Below are positions 1 to 8,300 of a stretch of 9,768 nt of DNA, one piece after another. Under the pieces are notes generated by a model. It saw nothing but the letters and a program-made list of their open reading frames with translations, was not told the DNA's origin and searched no databases. Within the stretch, counting starts at the first letter, position 1. The number at the start of each line of letters is the position of its first letter. The position numbers were made by a program, and so were the translations under genes. Source of the stretch: an uncultured Gammaproteobacteria bacterium (GTDB taxonomy: Bacteria > Pseudomonadota > Gammaproteobacteria > CAJQNE01); assembly GCA_905479545.1 (NCBI GenBank), contig CAJQNE010000260.1, forward strand, positions 1 to 9,768. The letters run 5' to 3'.

Positions 1-1
1 C

Positions 2-472
2 GGCTATAGCGAAACAGCGGTAAGCATGCTGTGGAATTTGGGCGTTGGCGCTGAAATAGCGTTGTTTATATTTATGGCCAAACTGCTGCCGCGCTATGGA
101 GTAATCCGGCTGTTCCAGGTTACAGTGCTGCTGTCCGCCGTACGCTGGTTCATGCTGGGTTTTACCGTCGACTGGCTCGCATGGCTGCTGGTCGCACAAA
201 TGCTGCATATGGTCTCTTTCGGCCTCTATCACGCTACCGCAGTGCACGTTATAAACCAGCGATTCACCGGCGCAGTGCAAGGCAGAGGGCAAGCCATTTA
301 TAGCGCAGCAACCTTCGGGCTTGGCAGCAGCATTGGCGCATGGCTGAGCGGCTATGGCTACGAAAGCTTCGGCCCGGCTGGCGTATTTTATGCCGCAGGC
401 GTAGTGAGTTTAATGGCCTGGCCGTTGGTTGGTATTTTGAGCCGATCGCAGCAGTCGGTTACGGAAAGCTAA
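2..472 (+). CDS. HcaT-like major facilitator superfamily transporter, C-terminal part (5' end outside window)
   Basis: The reading frame is open from base 2 (GYSETAVSM...), so the ATG at 26 is internal and the true start lies to the left of the window. About 156 residues are visible, roughly the last 40% of a 12-helix transporter of some 380 residues. They form about five hydrophobic helices: LGVGAEIALFIFMAKLL, a second ending near VRWFMLGF, WLAWLLVAQMLHMVSFGLYH, one around GLGSSIGAWLSG, and a last one near VVSLMAWPLVGIL. The phrase 'GVGAEIALF.F...LL.RYG', then 'H..SFGLYHA' and 'GRGQAIYSA..FG.G...G' resemble the HcaT / MFS_1-like family (3-phenylpropionate permease and uncharacterised relatives). 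It would be an inner-membrane secondary transporter, but the substrate cannot be read from this part. It precedes sbcDC on the same strand with a 122-base gap, and I see no functional link. Family assignment is good; substrate unknown. Confidence 0.85.
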   Translation, partial: GYSETAVSMLWNLGVGAEIALFIFMAKLLPRYGVIRLFQVTVLLSAVRWFMLGFTVDWLAWLLVAQMLHMVSFGLYHATAVHVINQRFTGAVQGRGQAIYSAATFGLGSSIGAWLSGYGYESFGPAGVFYAAGVVSLMAWPLVGILSRSQQSVTES

Positions 473-521
473 CCCGTCTGAATCCAGGCTCGATAGGTTT
501 TCTACCCGGCTAGTTGTCCGT

Positions 522-545
522 ATCGCGATTTCACACCAATTGGTG
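522..545. promoter_or_regulatory. Two adjacent palindromes upstream of sbcD (possible operator)
   Basis: ATCGCGAT (522-529) and CACCAATTGGTG (534-545) are perfect palindromes four bases apart in the short gap between the transporter stop and sbcD. The 12-base one resembles a dimeric-repressor half-site pair, or could form a weak 4-bp hairpin followed by ATTTT. No convincing -35/-10 pair is visible; TTCACA at 530-535 matches a -35 in five of six positions but has no good -10 at the right spacing. Regulatory role is inferred only. Confidence 0.3.
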
Positions 546-594
546 ATTTTGATGCGCTAGAGTGACCGTCTCGATTAACCAACATCAAGAGCAC

Positions 595-1983
595 ATGCAG
601 CCGATTCGCATTATCCATACCTCCGACTGGCATTTAGGTCAGTATTTTATGGGCCAGAGTCGGCAGGCGGAACACGCGAAGCTTATCGATTGGTTGGCTG
701 CCGAAATAGTCCGCCATAAGGTCGATGTGGTGCTTATTGCCGGCGACTTATTCGATAGCGCGTCGCCGCCCAGCTATGCGCGGGAGCTCTATAGCCGCTT
801 AATTCTAACAGTGCGTGATGCCGGTGCTCAGTTGGTATTGCTCGGTGGCAACCATGATTCGGTGAGCGTACTCAACGAATCGCGCGATTTGCTGCGAGCG
901 CTTGAAACTACCGTAGTCGCGGCGGTTGCTGAAGATATAAGCGAGCAATTGGTAACCCTCAGGAACAGCGCTGGAGAAGCCGCTGCAACACTCTGTGCCA
1001 TCCCCTATATACGCCCTCATGAAGTCCAGCGCAGCCGGGCGGGTCAGAGTGCAGAAGACAAACAGCGTTCGTTGCAACAAGCAATAGCAGAACACTACAA
1101 CGAGCTGTTCAAGGCAGCCAAAGAGTTCAACAAAAATTTGCCGGTTATTATGACCGGCCACCTGACCACTATTGGCGCAACCGTGAGTGAGTCCGTGCGG
1201 GAAATATACGTCGGCTCACTACAGGCGTTTCCGGCCAGCAGTTTCCCGCCAGCAGACTATGTGGCGCTGGGGCATATTCACCGACCGCAACGGGTCGGTA
1301 GCAGCGAGCATATTCGCTACAGTGGTTCGCCCATTCCCCTAGCATTCGATGAAGCCGGCCAGCAGAAGCAAATGAATTTGCTTACATTTAATTCTGGCGC
1401 TGCGACCATTGAGAGCTTGCCGGTACCTTGCTTTCGCCGCCTCGCGAGTATTCATGGATCACTCGCGACACTGCCGGACAAATTGGCTGACTTTGTAGCG
1501 ACCGGAATACAGGAAACAGCACAAAGCATGGACTCGCAGCCTGCCGGAAGCATTGCCGACCTATTTGGCGATGTAGGGGAGTCGCCATCTATTGCTGTGC
1601 CGGCTGAAACTACGACTAATAGCGTGGACGGCGATCTGACTTTGACGCCATGGCTGGAAATTGTAGTTGAGCAGGATGAGTATCTCAGTGATTTGCAGTC
1701 ACCAATACAGGCGATGCTAGAAGGCTATGATCTTGAGGTGCTGCGCATTCGCCGATTAAGAAAAGCCGGTGCGCAAGCATTGCAACAACAAAGCATGGAA
1801 ACACTGGATGAGCTCGACGTTGCAGAGGTATTTGAGCGGCGGCTGGCATTGGAACCGCTCGACGAAGATGACAAGAATACGCTGGTCGGTTTGCATGCCT
1901 CGCTGGTTGAGTCATTAAAATCGGCTGATGACGACCACGGTGAGCCTTCAGGGCAGTCGCCTAACAAACCACTGGCGAATTAG
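595..1983 (+). CDS. sbcD: Exonuclease subunit SbcD (Mre11-type nuclease)
   Basis: Nuclease subunit of the SbcCD complex, a Mn-dependent dsDNA exonuclease and hairpin/blocked-end endonuclease acting in the cytoplasm at inverted repeats and stalled forks. From the ATG at 595 (462 residues) the calcineurin-like phosphoesterase motifs appear in order: TSDWH near 9-13, AGDLFD near 49-54, GGNHD near 84-88, TGH near 187-189 and GHIH near 226-229. The C-terminal capping region (WLEIVVEQDEYL... to VEVFERRLALEPLDE) follows. An in-frame GTG at 562 would add 11 residues but has no well-placed Shine-Dalgarno. ATG 595 gives the family-like start M-x-x-IRIIHTSDWHLG, although its AAGAG is only 3 bases away. 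The protein is longer than E. coli SbcD (about 400 residues) because of an insert near residues 304-350 and an acidic tail. The stop lies 5 bases before sbcC, indicating one operon. Identification is firm; the start is less so. Confidence 0.95.
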   Translation: MQPIRIIHTSDWHLGQYFMGQSRQAEHAKLIDWLAAEIVRHKVDVVLIAGDLFDSASPPSYARELYSRLILTVRDAGAQLVLLGGNHDSVSVLNESRDLLRALETTVVAAVAEDISEQLVTLRNSAGEAAATLCAIPYIRPHEVQRSRAGQSAEDKQRSLQQAIAEHYNELFKAAKEFNKNLPVIMTGHLTTIGATVSESVREIYVGSLQAFPASSFPPADYVALGHIHRPQRVGSSEHIRYSGSPIPLAFDEAGQQKQMNLLTFNSGAATIESLPVPCFRRLASIHGSLATLPDKLADFVATGIQETAQSMDSQPAGSIADLFGDVGESPSIAVPAETTTNSVDGDLTLTPWLEIVVEQDEYLSDLQSPIQAMLEGYDLEVLRIRRLRKAGAQALQQQSMETLDELDVAEVFERRLALEPLDEDDKNTLVGLHASLVESLKSADDDHGEPSGQSPNKPLAN

Positions 1984-1988
1984 TCTTT

Positions 1989-4900
1989 ATGAAAATTCTG
2001 TCGCTGCGACTTAAAAACCTTAACTCACTGCAGGGTGAGTGCTTCATAAATTTTCAGGAAGAGCCGCTATTGAGCAGCGGTCTTTTTGCTATTACCGGCC
2101 CGACCGGAGCCGGAAAAAGTACCTTGCTCGACGCCATTTGTCTGGCGCTTTATCACCAGACGCCTCGTATCGACTCACTGTCTGTAAACAGCAATGAATT
2201 GATGACCCGGCATACGGCCGAATGTCGTGCGGAAGTTGAATTTGAAGTTCGTGGCAAACGCTATCGCTCATTCTGGAGCCAGCGCCGGGCGCGGAACAAA
2301 CCAGACGGCAAGTTGCAACCGCCGCAGGTAGAACTGGCTAAGATTTTGGACGGTGGTGAAGGCGACAAAATTCTTGCCGATAAAACGACTGATAAACAAC
2401 AGCAAATCGAAGCGATTACCGGGCTGAATTTTTCCCGCTTCACAAAATCAATGCTACTTGCACAAGGCGGCTTCGCGGCTTTTTTGCAGGCTACACCCAA
2501 TGAAAGGGCGGGGCTGCTGGAACAGCTAACCGGCACGTCGATTTATGGCGATATTTCCCGTCTGGCTTTTGAGCGGAGCCGGGAAGCCGAGCAAGCACTG
2601 GCGATAATTAAGTCTAAAGCGGGCGGAATTGAGTTACTTAGCGATGACGAGCTACAACAGCGGCAAGATCGCAATAAGGCTATTGCCGCTGAGCTTCGTG
2701 CACATAACACTCAACATAAAGAGTGGTTAATTCAGCAGCAGTGGCTGACAACAGAACAGCAATTATTAGATCAGCTCGAAGTGCTCCGGAACGATGAAGT
2801 TGAGCATCAGCGAGCGCTGGCAGAGGCCGCACCGTATCTGGCGAAACTCAAAGCAGCTGAACCTGCTGAAGCGTTAAGAGCTCTATTAGAGAAAAGAAAT
2901 GAACAGAAGAACTATTGCGAATCAGCTAGCGCGATGTTCAAACAACATAGCCTCAAGCTAAGCGAGGCGGCTAACGACTTGTTCGTGGTTACTCGCATGG
3001 CAGCGCGGATTGCCGACCAACAACATGCCGCTGTGCTCAAGCAACTCCGTGACCTTGATGCTGAACAGCAGCTGTTGGACAAGCAGTTAGAGAGCAGCCG
3101 GGATTTGCAGGGAGTGACTGCCGAGCTGAGCGGCTGGCAAGCGAGCTGTGAGCGTGTCGAGCGATTGAATACTGAGCAACGTCAGGCTGAAACCAACGCT
3201 AACCAAGGGCAGGTGAAGCTGGAAGGCTTAAAAGCACAACGCGCGGAGTTAGCAACGGCTCTGGACTCGGTGTCAAAACTGTCGGCTGAGGCTGAAGCGG
3301 CTGAGAAAGATCAACGGCAAGCTATTGCTGAGCTTGAGAGCGAAGCTGGTTTAGCAACGAAGTTGCAGCGGCTGGAAAAACAACAGTCAAGCATAGCTGA
3401 GCTGGAACGATTGGCGACTGACTGCCGGCAAGACTCTGAGTCTGTCGCTACGTTAACGGCCGAGCTTTCTGGCTTGCAGGCTGCTGTTGAGAAGCAGGAA
3501 GCCGCAAGACCAGCGGCAGTACTGGAACTTAAAAGGGTGCAGGCCGAAATTGTTGATAAAGATAAAATTCTCCGCCAAGCACTTAAGATTCAGCAGCTGG
3601 AAAACTACCGGGCTGAGCTAAAGCCAGATGATCCTTGCCCACTATGCGGCTCTGCCGAACATCCTAAAATAGATGACTACCAGCAGCTAGAGGCTAATGA
3701 GACAGAAACTGAACTCGCTCAGAAGCGCGTATTGGAAAACGACTGTCGGAATCGATTAGCGTTGATTGAGCAGGGCCTTGAGACCAAAGCGAACGACATT
3801 GCCCGGATAGCAGATTCTAAAAAATCGCTAGAACAACGACTGAAAGAAAAAACCAATCGTTGGCAAGAGTTGGCGGCGCAATTCGATAATTCAGGTTTAA
3901 CGGCAAGCGAGCCGTTTTCGACTAGCGCATCAAAGCACTTGGCGGCAGTAAAAGAAAAAGCGGCAAAGCAGGTGGAGCAAGTTCAGCTATCCATGACTGC
4001 TGCCTCCAACTGCCGCAGCAATTATCAGCAAGCCCAGGCAACGCTGGCAAAAACGGTACTGGCCAGACATGAAGCAAAGTCGGCGTTGGACCTGATCGAC
4101 AGTCGAATTGTCGATGGTAAGCAGTGGCTAAAAACTCAGCAACAAAGTGTTAAAGACTTGGCCGGAAAACTTGTCGAATCGGTTGCGCAACTTAATTCAC
4201 AGCTAGCGACCTATAAACTCGACGCTCCGGTGTTTAGCCCTGATGCTGAAAATAACTGGAGAGCTTGGCTGGCCGGCATTAAAAAATGCTCCCATGAGCG
4301 TGATCAGCAGCTGGAAGCGCGACGTAATTTAGTGCAAACACAGCGGGATAAGGAGGCTGAAGTTCAGTTGGCCGCTGACGCTGTTGCCGCTGCCACTAAA
4401 TACCTCCAACAACTGTCAGTCGGTAATGTCGCTGTCGAAAGTGAGAGTGCACCGGTAGGCAAGGCTGTCGGGTTGTCAGTAGATGATGAAGCAGCCCATG
4501 GTCTAAGTGATTGTCTGGAGAAACGCCGTGAAGCTGAGCTAACACTAAAAGCACTGCGCGGTGAAGAGGATGCGTTGCGAAAGCAACAGGATCGTCAAGC
4601 CGAAAACCTGGTTACACGCGAGACGCTGCTTGCCGAAGCGCTTGCCGCATCGTCGTTTAATGATGAAGCTGCGTTGCGAGCCGCCTTACTGCCGCTCGCA
4701 GAACAGCAACGCTATTCGGCTTTGCAGCGGCAGGTTGATGACAGAGCGTTAGTGCTACAAACCCGTCGCCAGCAGTTAACTGATGCTGCTGCCGCTCAGA
4801 AAAGCAGCTATCCAACCGGGTTATTGCCCGATTCTATGGGGAATCAGCTTGTTTTAGATCTCGTGGCCAATTTTACGGTCGAGCGGTCACCGGAGCAGAC

Positions 4901-5612
4901 AGCGTCGGCTAATGAACTGCAGCAGCAACTTACGCGCAAGGCGTCAACGGTCGATGAGCAGTTAGAATCGGCCCGGGTTGCTCAGCAAGCGCTGGCTTCA
5001 GAGCAGGGTGGCATTAGCAACGAAATTGCCGCTGACGAGCTGAGGCGTACGCAACAGGCTGAATTACTCCGTCAGGTTGACGATGAGCAGCAGCAGTGTA
5101 AAAGCTGGCAGCAGCTAAACGGCCTTATCGGCTCAGCCACAGGCGACAAGTATCGCAAGTTTGCTCAAGGCTTAACGCTGGATCATCTCATTCACTTGGC
5201 GAACCGGCAGCTGGTGAGCCTGAGTGGCCGCTATAGTCTTGCGCGGGCCACTGGCGGTGAGTTGGATCTGGAGGTTATTGATAGCTGGCAAGCAGATAGC
5301 CGCCGACATGTGCGTACCTTGTCTGGCGGTGAAAGCTTCCTGATCAGCCTGGCGCTGGCATTAGCTTTAAGCGATCTGGTAAGTAACCGAACATCCATCG
5401 ATTCACTATTTTTGGATGAAGGCTTTGGCACGCTCGACGCTGAAACGCTGGAAGTCGCGTTGGCCGCGCTTGATAGCCTGAATGCCAGCGGCAAAAGCAT
5501 CGGCGTTATTAGCCACGTCGAGGCCCTCAAAGAACGTATTCCGGTAAAAATTGAGGTGCGACGTAAGGCAGGCTTAGGCGTTAGCTCAGTACACGTTATC
5601 GGGCCTGCTTAA
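1989..5612 (+). CDS. sbcC: Exonuclease subunit SbcC (Rad50-type SMC ATPase)
   Basis: ATPase and DNA-tethering subunit of SbcCD. The 1207-residue protein has the full Rad50/SMC layout. The N-terminal ATPase lobe carries Walker A GPTGAGKST (37-45) and the stretch around LLAQGGFAAFLQA (Q-loop region). A long Glu/Gln/Lys/Ala-rich coiled coil runs from about 190 to 545, and the zinc hook CPLCGSAEHP has Cys550 and Cys553. The returning coil runs to about 1055, with a less helical break near 806-840. The C-terminal lobe has signature LSGGE (1111-1115) and Walker B SLFLDEGFGTLD (Asp1143, Glu1144). All catalytic motifs are intact. Length exceeds E. coli SbcC (about 1050) but fits the longer pseudomonad-type proteins. 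ATG at 1989 follows the sbcD stop by 5 bases with no strong Shine-Dalgarno, so translational coupling to sbcD is likely. It converges with the minus-strand cluster to its right. Confidence 0.97.
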   Translation: MKILSLRLKNLNSLQGECFINFQEEPLLSSGLFAITGPTGAGKSTLLDAICLALYHQTPRIDSLSVNSNELMTRHTAECRAEVEFEVRGKRYRSFWSQRRARNKPDGKLQPPQVELAKILDGGEGDKILADKTTDKQQQIEAITGLNFSRFTKSMLLAQGGFAAFLQATPNERAGLLEQLTGTSIYGDISRLAFERSREAEQALAIIKSKAGGIELLSDDELQQRQDRNKAIAAELRAHNTQHKEWLIQQQWLTTEQQLLDQLEVLRNDEVEHQRALAEAAPYLAKLKAAEPAEALRALLEKRNEQKNYCESASAMFKQHSLKLSEAANDLFVVTRMAARIADQQHAAVLKQLRDLDAEQQLLDKQLESSRDLQGVTAELSGWQASCERVERLNTEQRQAETNANQGQVKLEGLKAQRAELATALDSVSKLSAEAEAAEKDQRQAIAELESEAGLATKLQRLEKQQSSIAELERLATDCRQDSESVATLTAELSGLQAAVEKQEAARPAAVLELKRVQAEIVDKDKILRQALKIQQLENYRAELKPDDPCPLCGSAEHPKIDDYQQLEANETETELAQKRVLENDCRNRLALIEQGLETKANDIARIADSKKSLEQRLKEKTNRWQELAAQFDNSGLTASEPFSTSASKHLAAVKEKAAKQVEQVQLSMTAASNCRSNYQQAQATLAKTVLARHEAKSALDLIDSRIVDGKQWLKTQQQSVKDLAGKLVESVAQLNSQLATYKLDAPVFSPDAENNWRAWLAGIKKCSHERDQQLEARRNLVQTQRDKEAEVQLAADAVAAATKYLQQLSVGNVAVESESAPVGKAVGLSVDDEAAHGLSDCLEKRREAELTLKALRGEEDALRKQQDRQAENLVTRETLLAEALAASSFNDEAALRAALLPLAEQQRYSALQRQVDDRALVLQTRRQQLTDAAAAQKSSYPTGLLPDSMGNQLVLDLVANFTVERSPEQTASANELQQQLTRKASTVDEQLESARVAQQALASEQGGISNEIAADELRRTQQAELLRQVDDEQQQCKSWQQLNGLIGSATGDKYRKFAQGLTLDHLIHLANRQLVSLSGRYSLARATGGELDLEVIDSWQADSRRHVRTLSGGESFLISLALALALSDLVSNRTSIDSLFLDEGFGTLDAETLEVALAALDSLNASGKSIGVISHVEALKERIPVKIEVRRKAGLGVSSVHVIGPA

Positions 5613-5620
5613 TATCAACA

Positions 5621-5651
5621 GCCCCGTGCTCGTTTGTTTACACTCTGGGGC
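5621..5651. terminator. Weak inverted repeat between convergent genes (possible terminator)
   Basis: GCCCC (5621-5625) and GGGGC (5647-5651) can pair across a 21-base loop in the 72-base gap between sbcC and the ATP-grasp gene. CGTGCT also occurs as a direct repeat at 5625-5630 and 5651-5656. A second weak stem, CGCT/AGCG, lies at 5668-5679. None has a proper T-run, so this is a poor intrinsic terminator. It is listed because a bidirectional stop is expected between convergent transcripts. Confidence 0.2.
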
Positions 5652-5684
5652 GTGCTTTCCGGAGTACCGCTAATCAGCGTGGTG

Positions 5685-6629
5685 TCAGGCTACAACCAAA
5701 TGGGTTTGTGCGTACTCCACCCGATCTTCAACACTAACCGGCAACGATTTTAGTTTTTCGACATGTTTCAGATTGAGCAGCAATCCGCGGTCGTTGGCTA
5801 GCTGTACGTTCAGGCCGGGCCGGGCGTTCAGCTCAAGCACCAACGGTCCTAAGTGCTTGTCTAAGACAATGTCGACCCCCAGATAGCCTAACTGCACGAT
5901 ATCCGCACACTGGGCTGATAACTCCATAATCTGCTGCCAGTGCGGAATGATCAGGCCACGGGTGTCATTCATCGTATCCGGGTGGAAGTTCTGGACCCGG
6001 TTTTGAGTAACACCCAGACCGGTAGCGCCGGTTTTAAGGTCGATACCTACGCCAATGGCACCTTGGTGTAAGTTTGCTTTGCCATCAGACAGTCGGGTAG
6101 GAAGCCGAATCATTGCGGCGACCGGAATGCCCTGAAATACAATCACGCGAACATCCGGTACGCCCTGATAACTCAGCTCGTTGAATACCGGGTCAAACTG
6201 CACCATGTATTCAACCATTGCGCAGTCTGGCAGGCCGCCCAAGCTGTGCATACCGCTGAGAATATTCGACAAATAATGCGTCACAAAATCCAGCGTCATT
6301 AACTGGCCATTGGCTTTGCGGAAAAACTCTCCGGAACGGCCGGTAACCACTACAATGCCGTCACCTCCGGCGCCTTGCGCGGGTTTAATAACAAACTGAT
6401 CGTAATTCTCCACCAGCTTGCTGAAGCCACGAATTTGTCGTTCTGTTTCTATCACACCGTAAAGTGCCGGTACTGCAATACCGGCCTTTTTCGCTAGGTC
6501 TTTAGTCTTGAGTTTATCGTCTACCAATGGGTACCGGCTGCGTTTGTTGTAACGCATGATGTAATCCGCGTTACGCTGGTTTAACCCGAGTACGCCAAGT
6601 TCCCTCAGTCGTTTTGGAGAGGCGAACAT
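5685..6629 (-). CDS. RimK-related alpha-L-glutamate ligase-like ATP-grasp protein
   Basis: Predicted cytoplasmic ATP-grasp ligase that would form an amide/peptide bond between an acyl-phosphate and an amino group, as RimK does when adding glutamate to ribosomal protein S6. The 314 residues start with MFASPKRLRELGVLGLNQRN, typical of the RimK-related glutamate-ligase homologue family (TIGR02291-like), which lacks RimK's usual N-terminal domain. Nucleotide-site features are VIKP (Lys82), the glycine-rich loop QGAGGDGI (85-92), DVRVIVFQG (159-167), HQGAIGVGID (188-197), GVDIVLD (251-257) and the metal-binding LELNARPG (Glu266, Asn268). All expected catalytic residues appear present. The ATG overlaps the upstream TAA by one base (TAATG), so it is translationally coupled to the inactive transglutaminase/7-TM gene. 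Family assignment is firm; the substrate is unknown and a role in S6 modification should not be assumed. Confidence 0.92.
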   Translation of the reverse strand: MFASPKRLRELGVLGLNQRNADYIMRYNKRSRYPLVDDKLKTKDLAKKAGIAVPALYGVIETERQIRGFSKLVENYDQFVIKPAQGAGGDGIVVVTGRSGEFFRKANGQLMTLDFVTHYLSNILSGMHSLGGLPDCAMVEYMVQFDPVFNELSYQGVPDVRVIVFQGIPVAAMIRLPTRLSDGKANLHQGAIGVGIDLKTGATGLGVTQNRVQNFHPDTMNDTRGLIIPHWQQIMELSAQCADIVQLGYLGVDIVLDKHLGPLVLELNARPGLNVQLANDRGLLLNLKHVEKLKSLPVSVEDRVEYAQTHLVVA

Positions 6630-8167
6630 TAGCTATCCGTCCGGTTGTGGTTAAGCGCGGCCTTAAAGCGGAATAGTTCGGTTAAGCGATAGCCTGTGTA
6701 CCGGCCCATTAACAAGCTCATGGCCAGAACCAGCAGCAGCGCTTCGGGGAATACGAACAAAAAGTGCGTCACTAAGCTGTGGGTCATCACTACGTAACCA
6801 ATGCAGGCGACCACCAAACTGCCGACGCCTTGCATTATTGCCTCGCTCGGCCCGCGCTCTTCCCACACTAACGACATACGTTCAATCGTCATCGCGAGAA
6901 TTACCATCGGGAATAGAGCGATAGACAAGCCGCGCTCCAACCCGAGATGAGCGCTAGCGACGCTGATTACGGCGAGTAAAAGTACGACAATAGTCACTAC
7001 GGCGGTTAATCGGGGTACCAGCAGTAATCGCAATTTTTCCAGATAAAACCGGAACAGCAAACCGATAGCAACGATAGTACTGAATAAAATTACGCCCCAA
7101 ATCAGCTCGGTTTCCCGAAACGCCAGAGCGATGAGTATTGGCATAAATGTGCCAAAGGTTTTAACCCCTATGAGGTTACGCAGGAATACCACCAACAAGG
7201 CACCGATCGGAACGGTAAGTAGCACGCGATAAACGTTTTGAGTCTGTACGGGTAAGTTGAATAGTGAGTAGTCCATCACCTTGGAGCCGAGATTCTCTGC
7301 GCGCTTATTGGCGACGCTGATCATTTCGCGATAACTCTTCGTCACCGAAAACTGAATCGTGGGTTTTTCGACACCATTGACGCGCAGTGTCGGATCATCG
7401 CCTATTTTCCACAGTAAAAATTGGTTCGGTAAGCCGGGCTTGCCACTTTTAGGGTCGAAGCTCAGCCACTTGTCGCCATTGTGAACCTGCAACCACGGCA
7501 TCAGTTGCGCGTGGTTTTTTGCCTCGCCGAGTTTCAGGCCGAACAATATCCGGCTTGGAATTCGGGCACCTTCAAGCACATTCTGAATACGACGTACCCA
7601 CTGCTGATCTGAGTTTGTATCACTACGCAGTAGTTCGACATTTTCATTCGGAACCGCTGAGTTCAGCTGCTGTAGTAGCTCTCGGGTAAAGCTGGCGATA
7701 TCAGCCGACTCTTCGCGCACGTCGGTCAGTATCGACCGAATCGCAGCACCAAACGGCTCCGGATAAACGGGCTTCTCCGGGAAGGCCGGAACGTCTTTAT
7801 CCCATAACTCTGTGCTGCGGGAATCGTCTGCCAGTGTAACGCGGTAATACAACACGCTACTTTTTCCGGCCCGACGTATCGCCCAATCAGCGACCCGCTG
7901 CTTGCCTTCGTTAACAGCCAGTCCCCAGCCGGTCGAGATAAAGTCTTCGTCCAAAACAATAAAGCTAGGTGGGTTGTCGGGGATGGCCAGCTCGACTTTT
8001 GCACCTTTATTGCCGCCATTCACCAGCAAGCGAGCTTGAACGGTCCAGACTTCGGTGTCTGCCTTGGGTTTTAGCGGCAGACCGAGGACCGACGCTTTAT
8101 AGGTGATGAGACCCACACCAATTGCCGTCAGCACTAATGCCAGTAATTTGACGTGCAAATTTTTCAT
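6629..8167 (-). CDS. Inactive transglutaminase fused to seven transmembrane helices
   Basis: Inner-membrane protein of 512 residues: an N-terminal anchor (LLALVLTAIGVGLITYKASV, about 8-27), a soluble region of about 285 residues, then about seven helices (near 314-330, 335-350, 354-373, 385-406, 411-428, 446-466, 470-488) and a short basic tail. The layout matches the known 'inactive transglutaminase fused to 7 transmembrane helices' family at its usual length of about 500. The soluble part keeps the transglutaminase frame (GARIPSRILFG 200-210, NHAQLMPWLQV 218-228, DKWLSFDP 232-239, so His219 and Asp238 remain). It has no cysteine at all; the only Cys of the protein is in a membrane helix (455), so the nucleophile is missing. 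The soluble domain is expected in the periplasm and may bind a peptide rather than cut or link it. GGAA lies 8 bases upstream of the ATG. A TATAAA-like -10 at 8194-8199 has no good -35. Confidence 0.92.
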   Translation of the reverse strand: MKNLHVKLLALVLTAIGVGLITYKASVLGLPLKPKADTEVWTVQARLLVNGGNKGAKVELAIPDNPPSFIVLDEDFISTGWGLAVNEGKQRVADWAIRRAGKSSVLYYRVTLADDSRSTELWDKDVPAFPEKPVYPEPFGAAIRSILTDVREESADIASFTRELLQQLNSAVPNENVELLRSDTNSDQQWVRRIQNVLEGARIPSRILFGLKLGEAKNHAQLMPWLQVHNGDKWLSFDPKSGKPGLPNQFLLWKIGDDPTLRVNGVEKPTIQFSVTKSYREMISVANKRAENLGSKVMDYSLFNLPVQTQNVYRVLLTVPIGALLVVFLRNLIGVKTFGTFMPILIALAFRETELIWGVILFSTIVAIGLLFRFYLEKLRLLLVPRLTAVVTIVVLLLAVISVASAHLGLERGLSIALFPMVILAMTIERMSLVWEERGPSEAIMQGVGSLVVACIGYVVMTHSLVTHFLFVFPEALLLVLAMSLLMGRYTGYRLTELFRFKAALNHNRTDS

Positions 8168-8193
8168 ACGAGTGTTTCCGGGTGCAGGCTAAA

Positions 8194-8199
8194 TTTATA
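8194..8199 (-). promoter_or_regulatory. TATAAA -10-like element before the transglutaminase/7-TM gene
   Basis: On the minus strand TATAAA sits about 27 bases before the ATG of the 7-TM gene, inside the 133-base gap after the retropepsin-like gene. No recognisable -35 lies 16-18 bases upstream. It may be an internal promoter that separates expression of the protease from the two downstream genes, or chance AT-richness. The rest of the gap holds nothing else I can name. Confidence 0.2.
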
Positions 8200-8300
8200 G
8201 TGATTTGCGGTTTACCGAACTGCAGCGCCAGTTATGCCGGAGCTCGGGCAGGCGACTAACCTACGTGTTCTTTTGTAGCATTGTTTGTAACGTTGCTGGC

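Noticed and set aside
805..1161. Open frame of 118 codons opposite sbcD
   Set aside because: It covers the conserved phosphoesterase core of SbcD on the other strand and shows no domain of its own.
2178..5150. Repetitive CAGCAG/CAACAG-like triplets inside sbcC suggesting a DNA repeat
   Set aside because: They encode Gln/Glu/Ala-rich heptads of the coiled coil and are not a regular tandem array.
5685..6629. Annotation of the ATP-grasp gene as rimK itself
   Set aside because: It matches the shorter RimK-related ligase family without RimK's N-terminal domain and lies beside the inactive transglutaminase gene, so S6 glutamylation is not supported.
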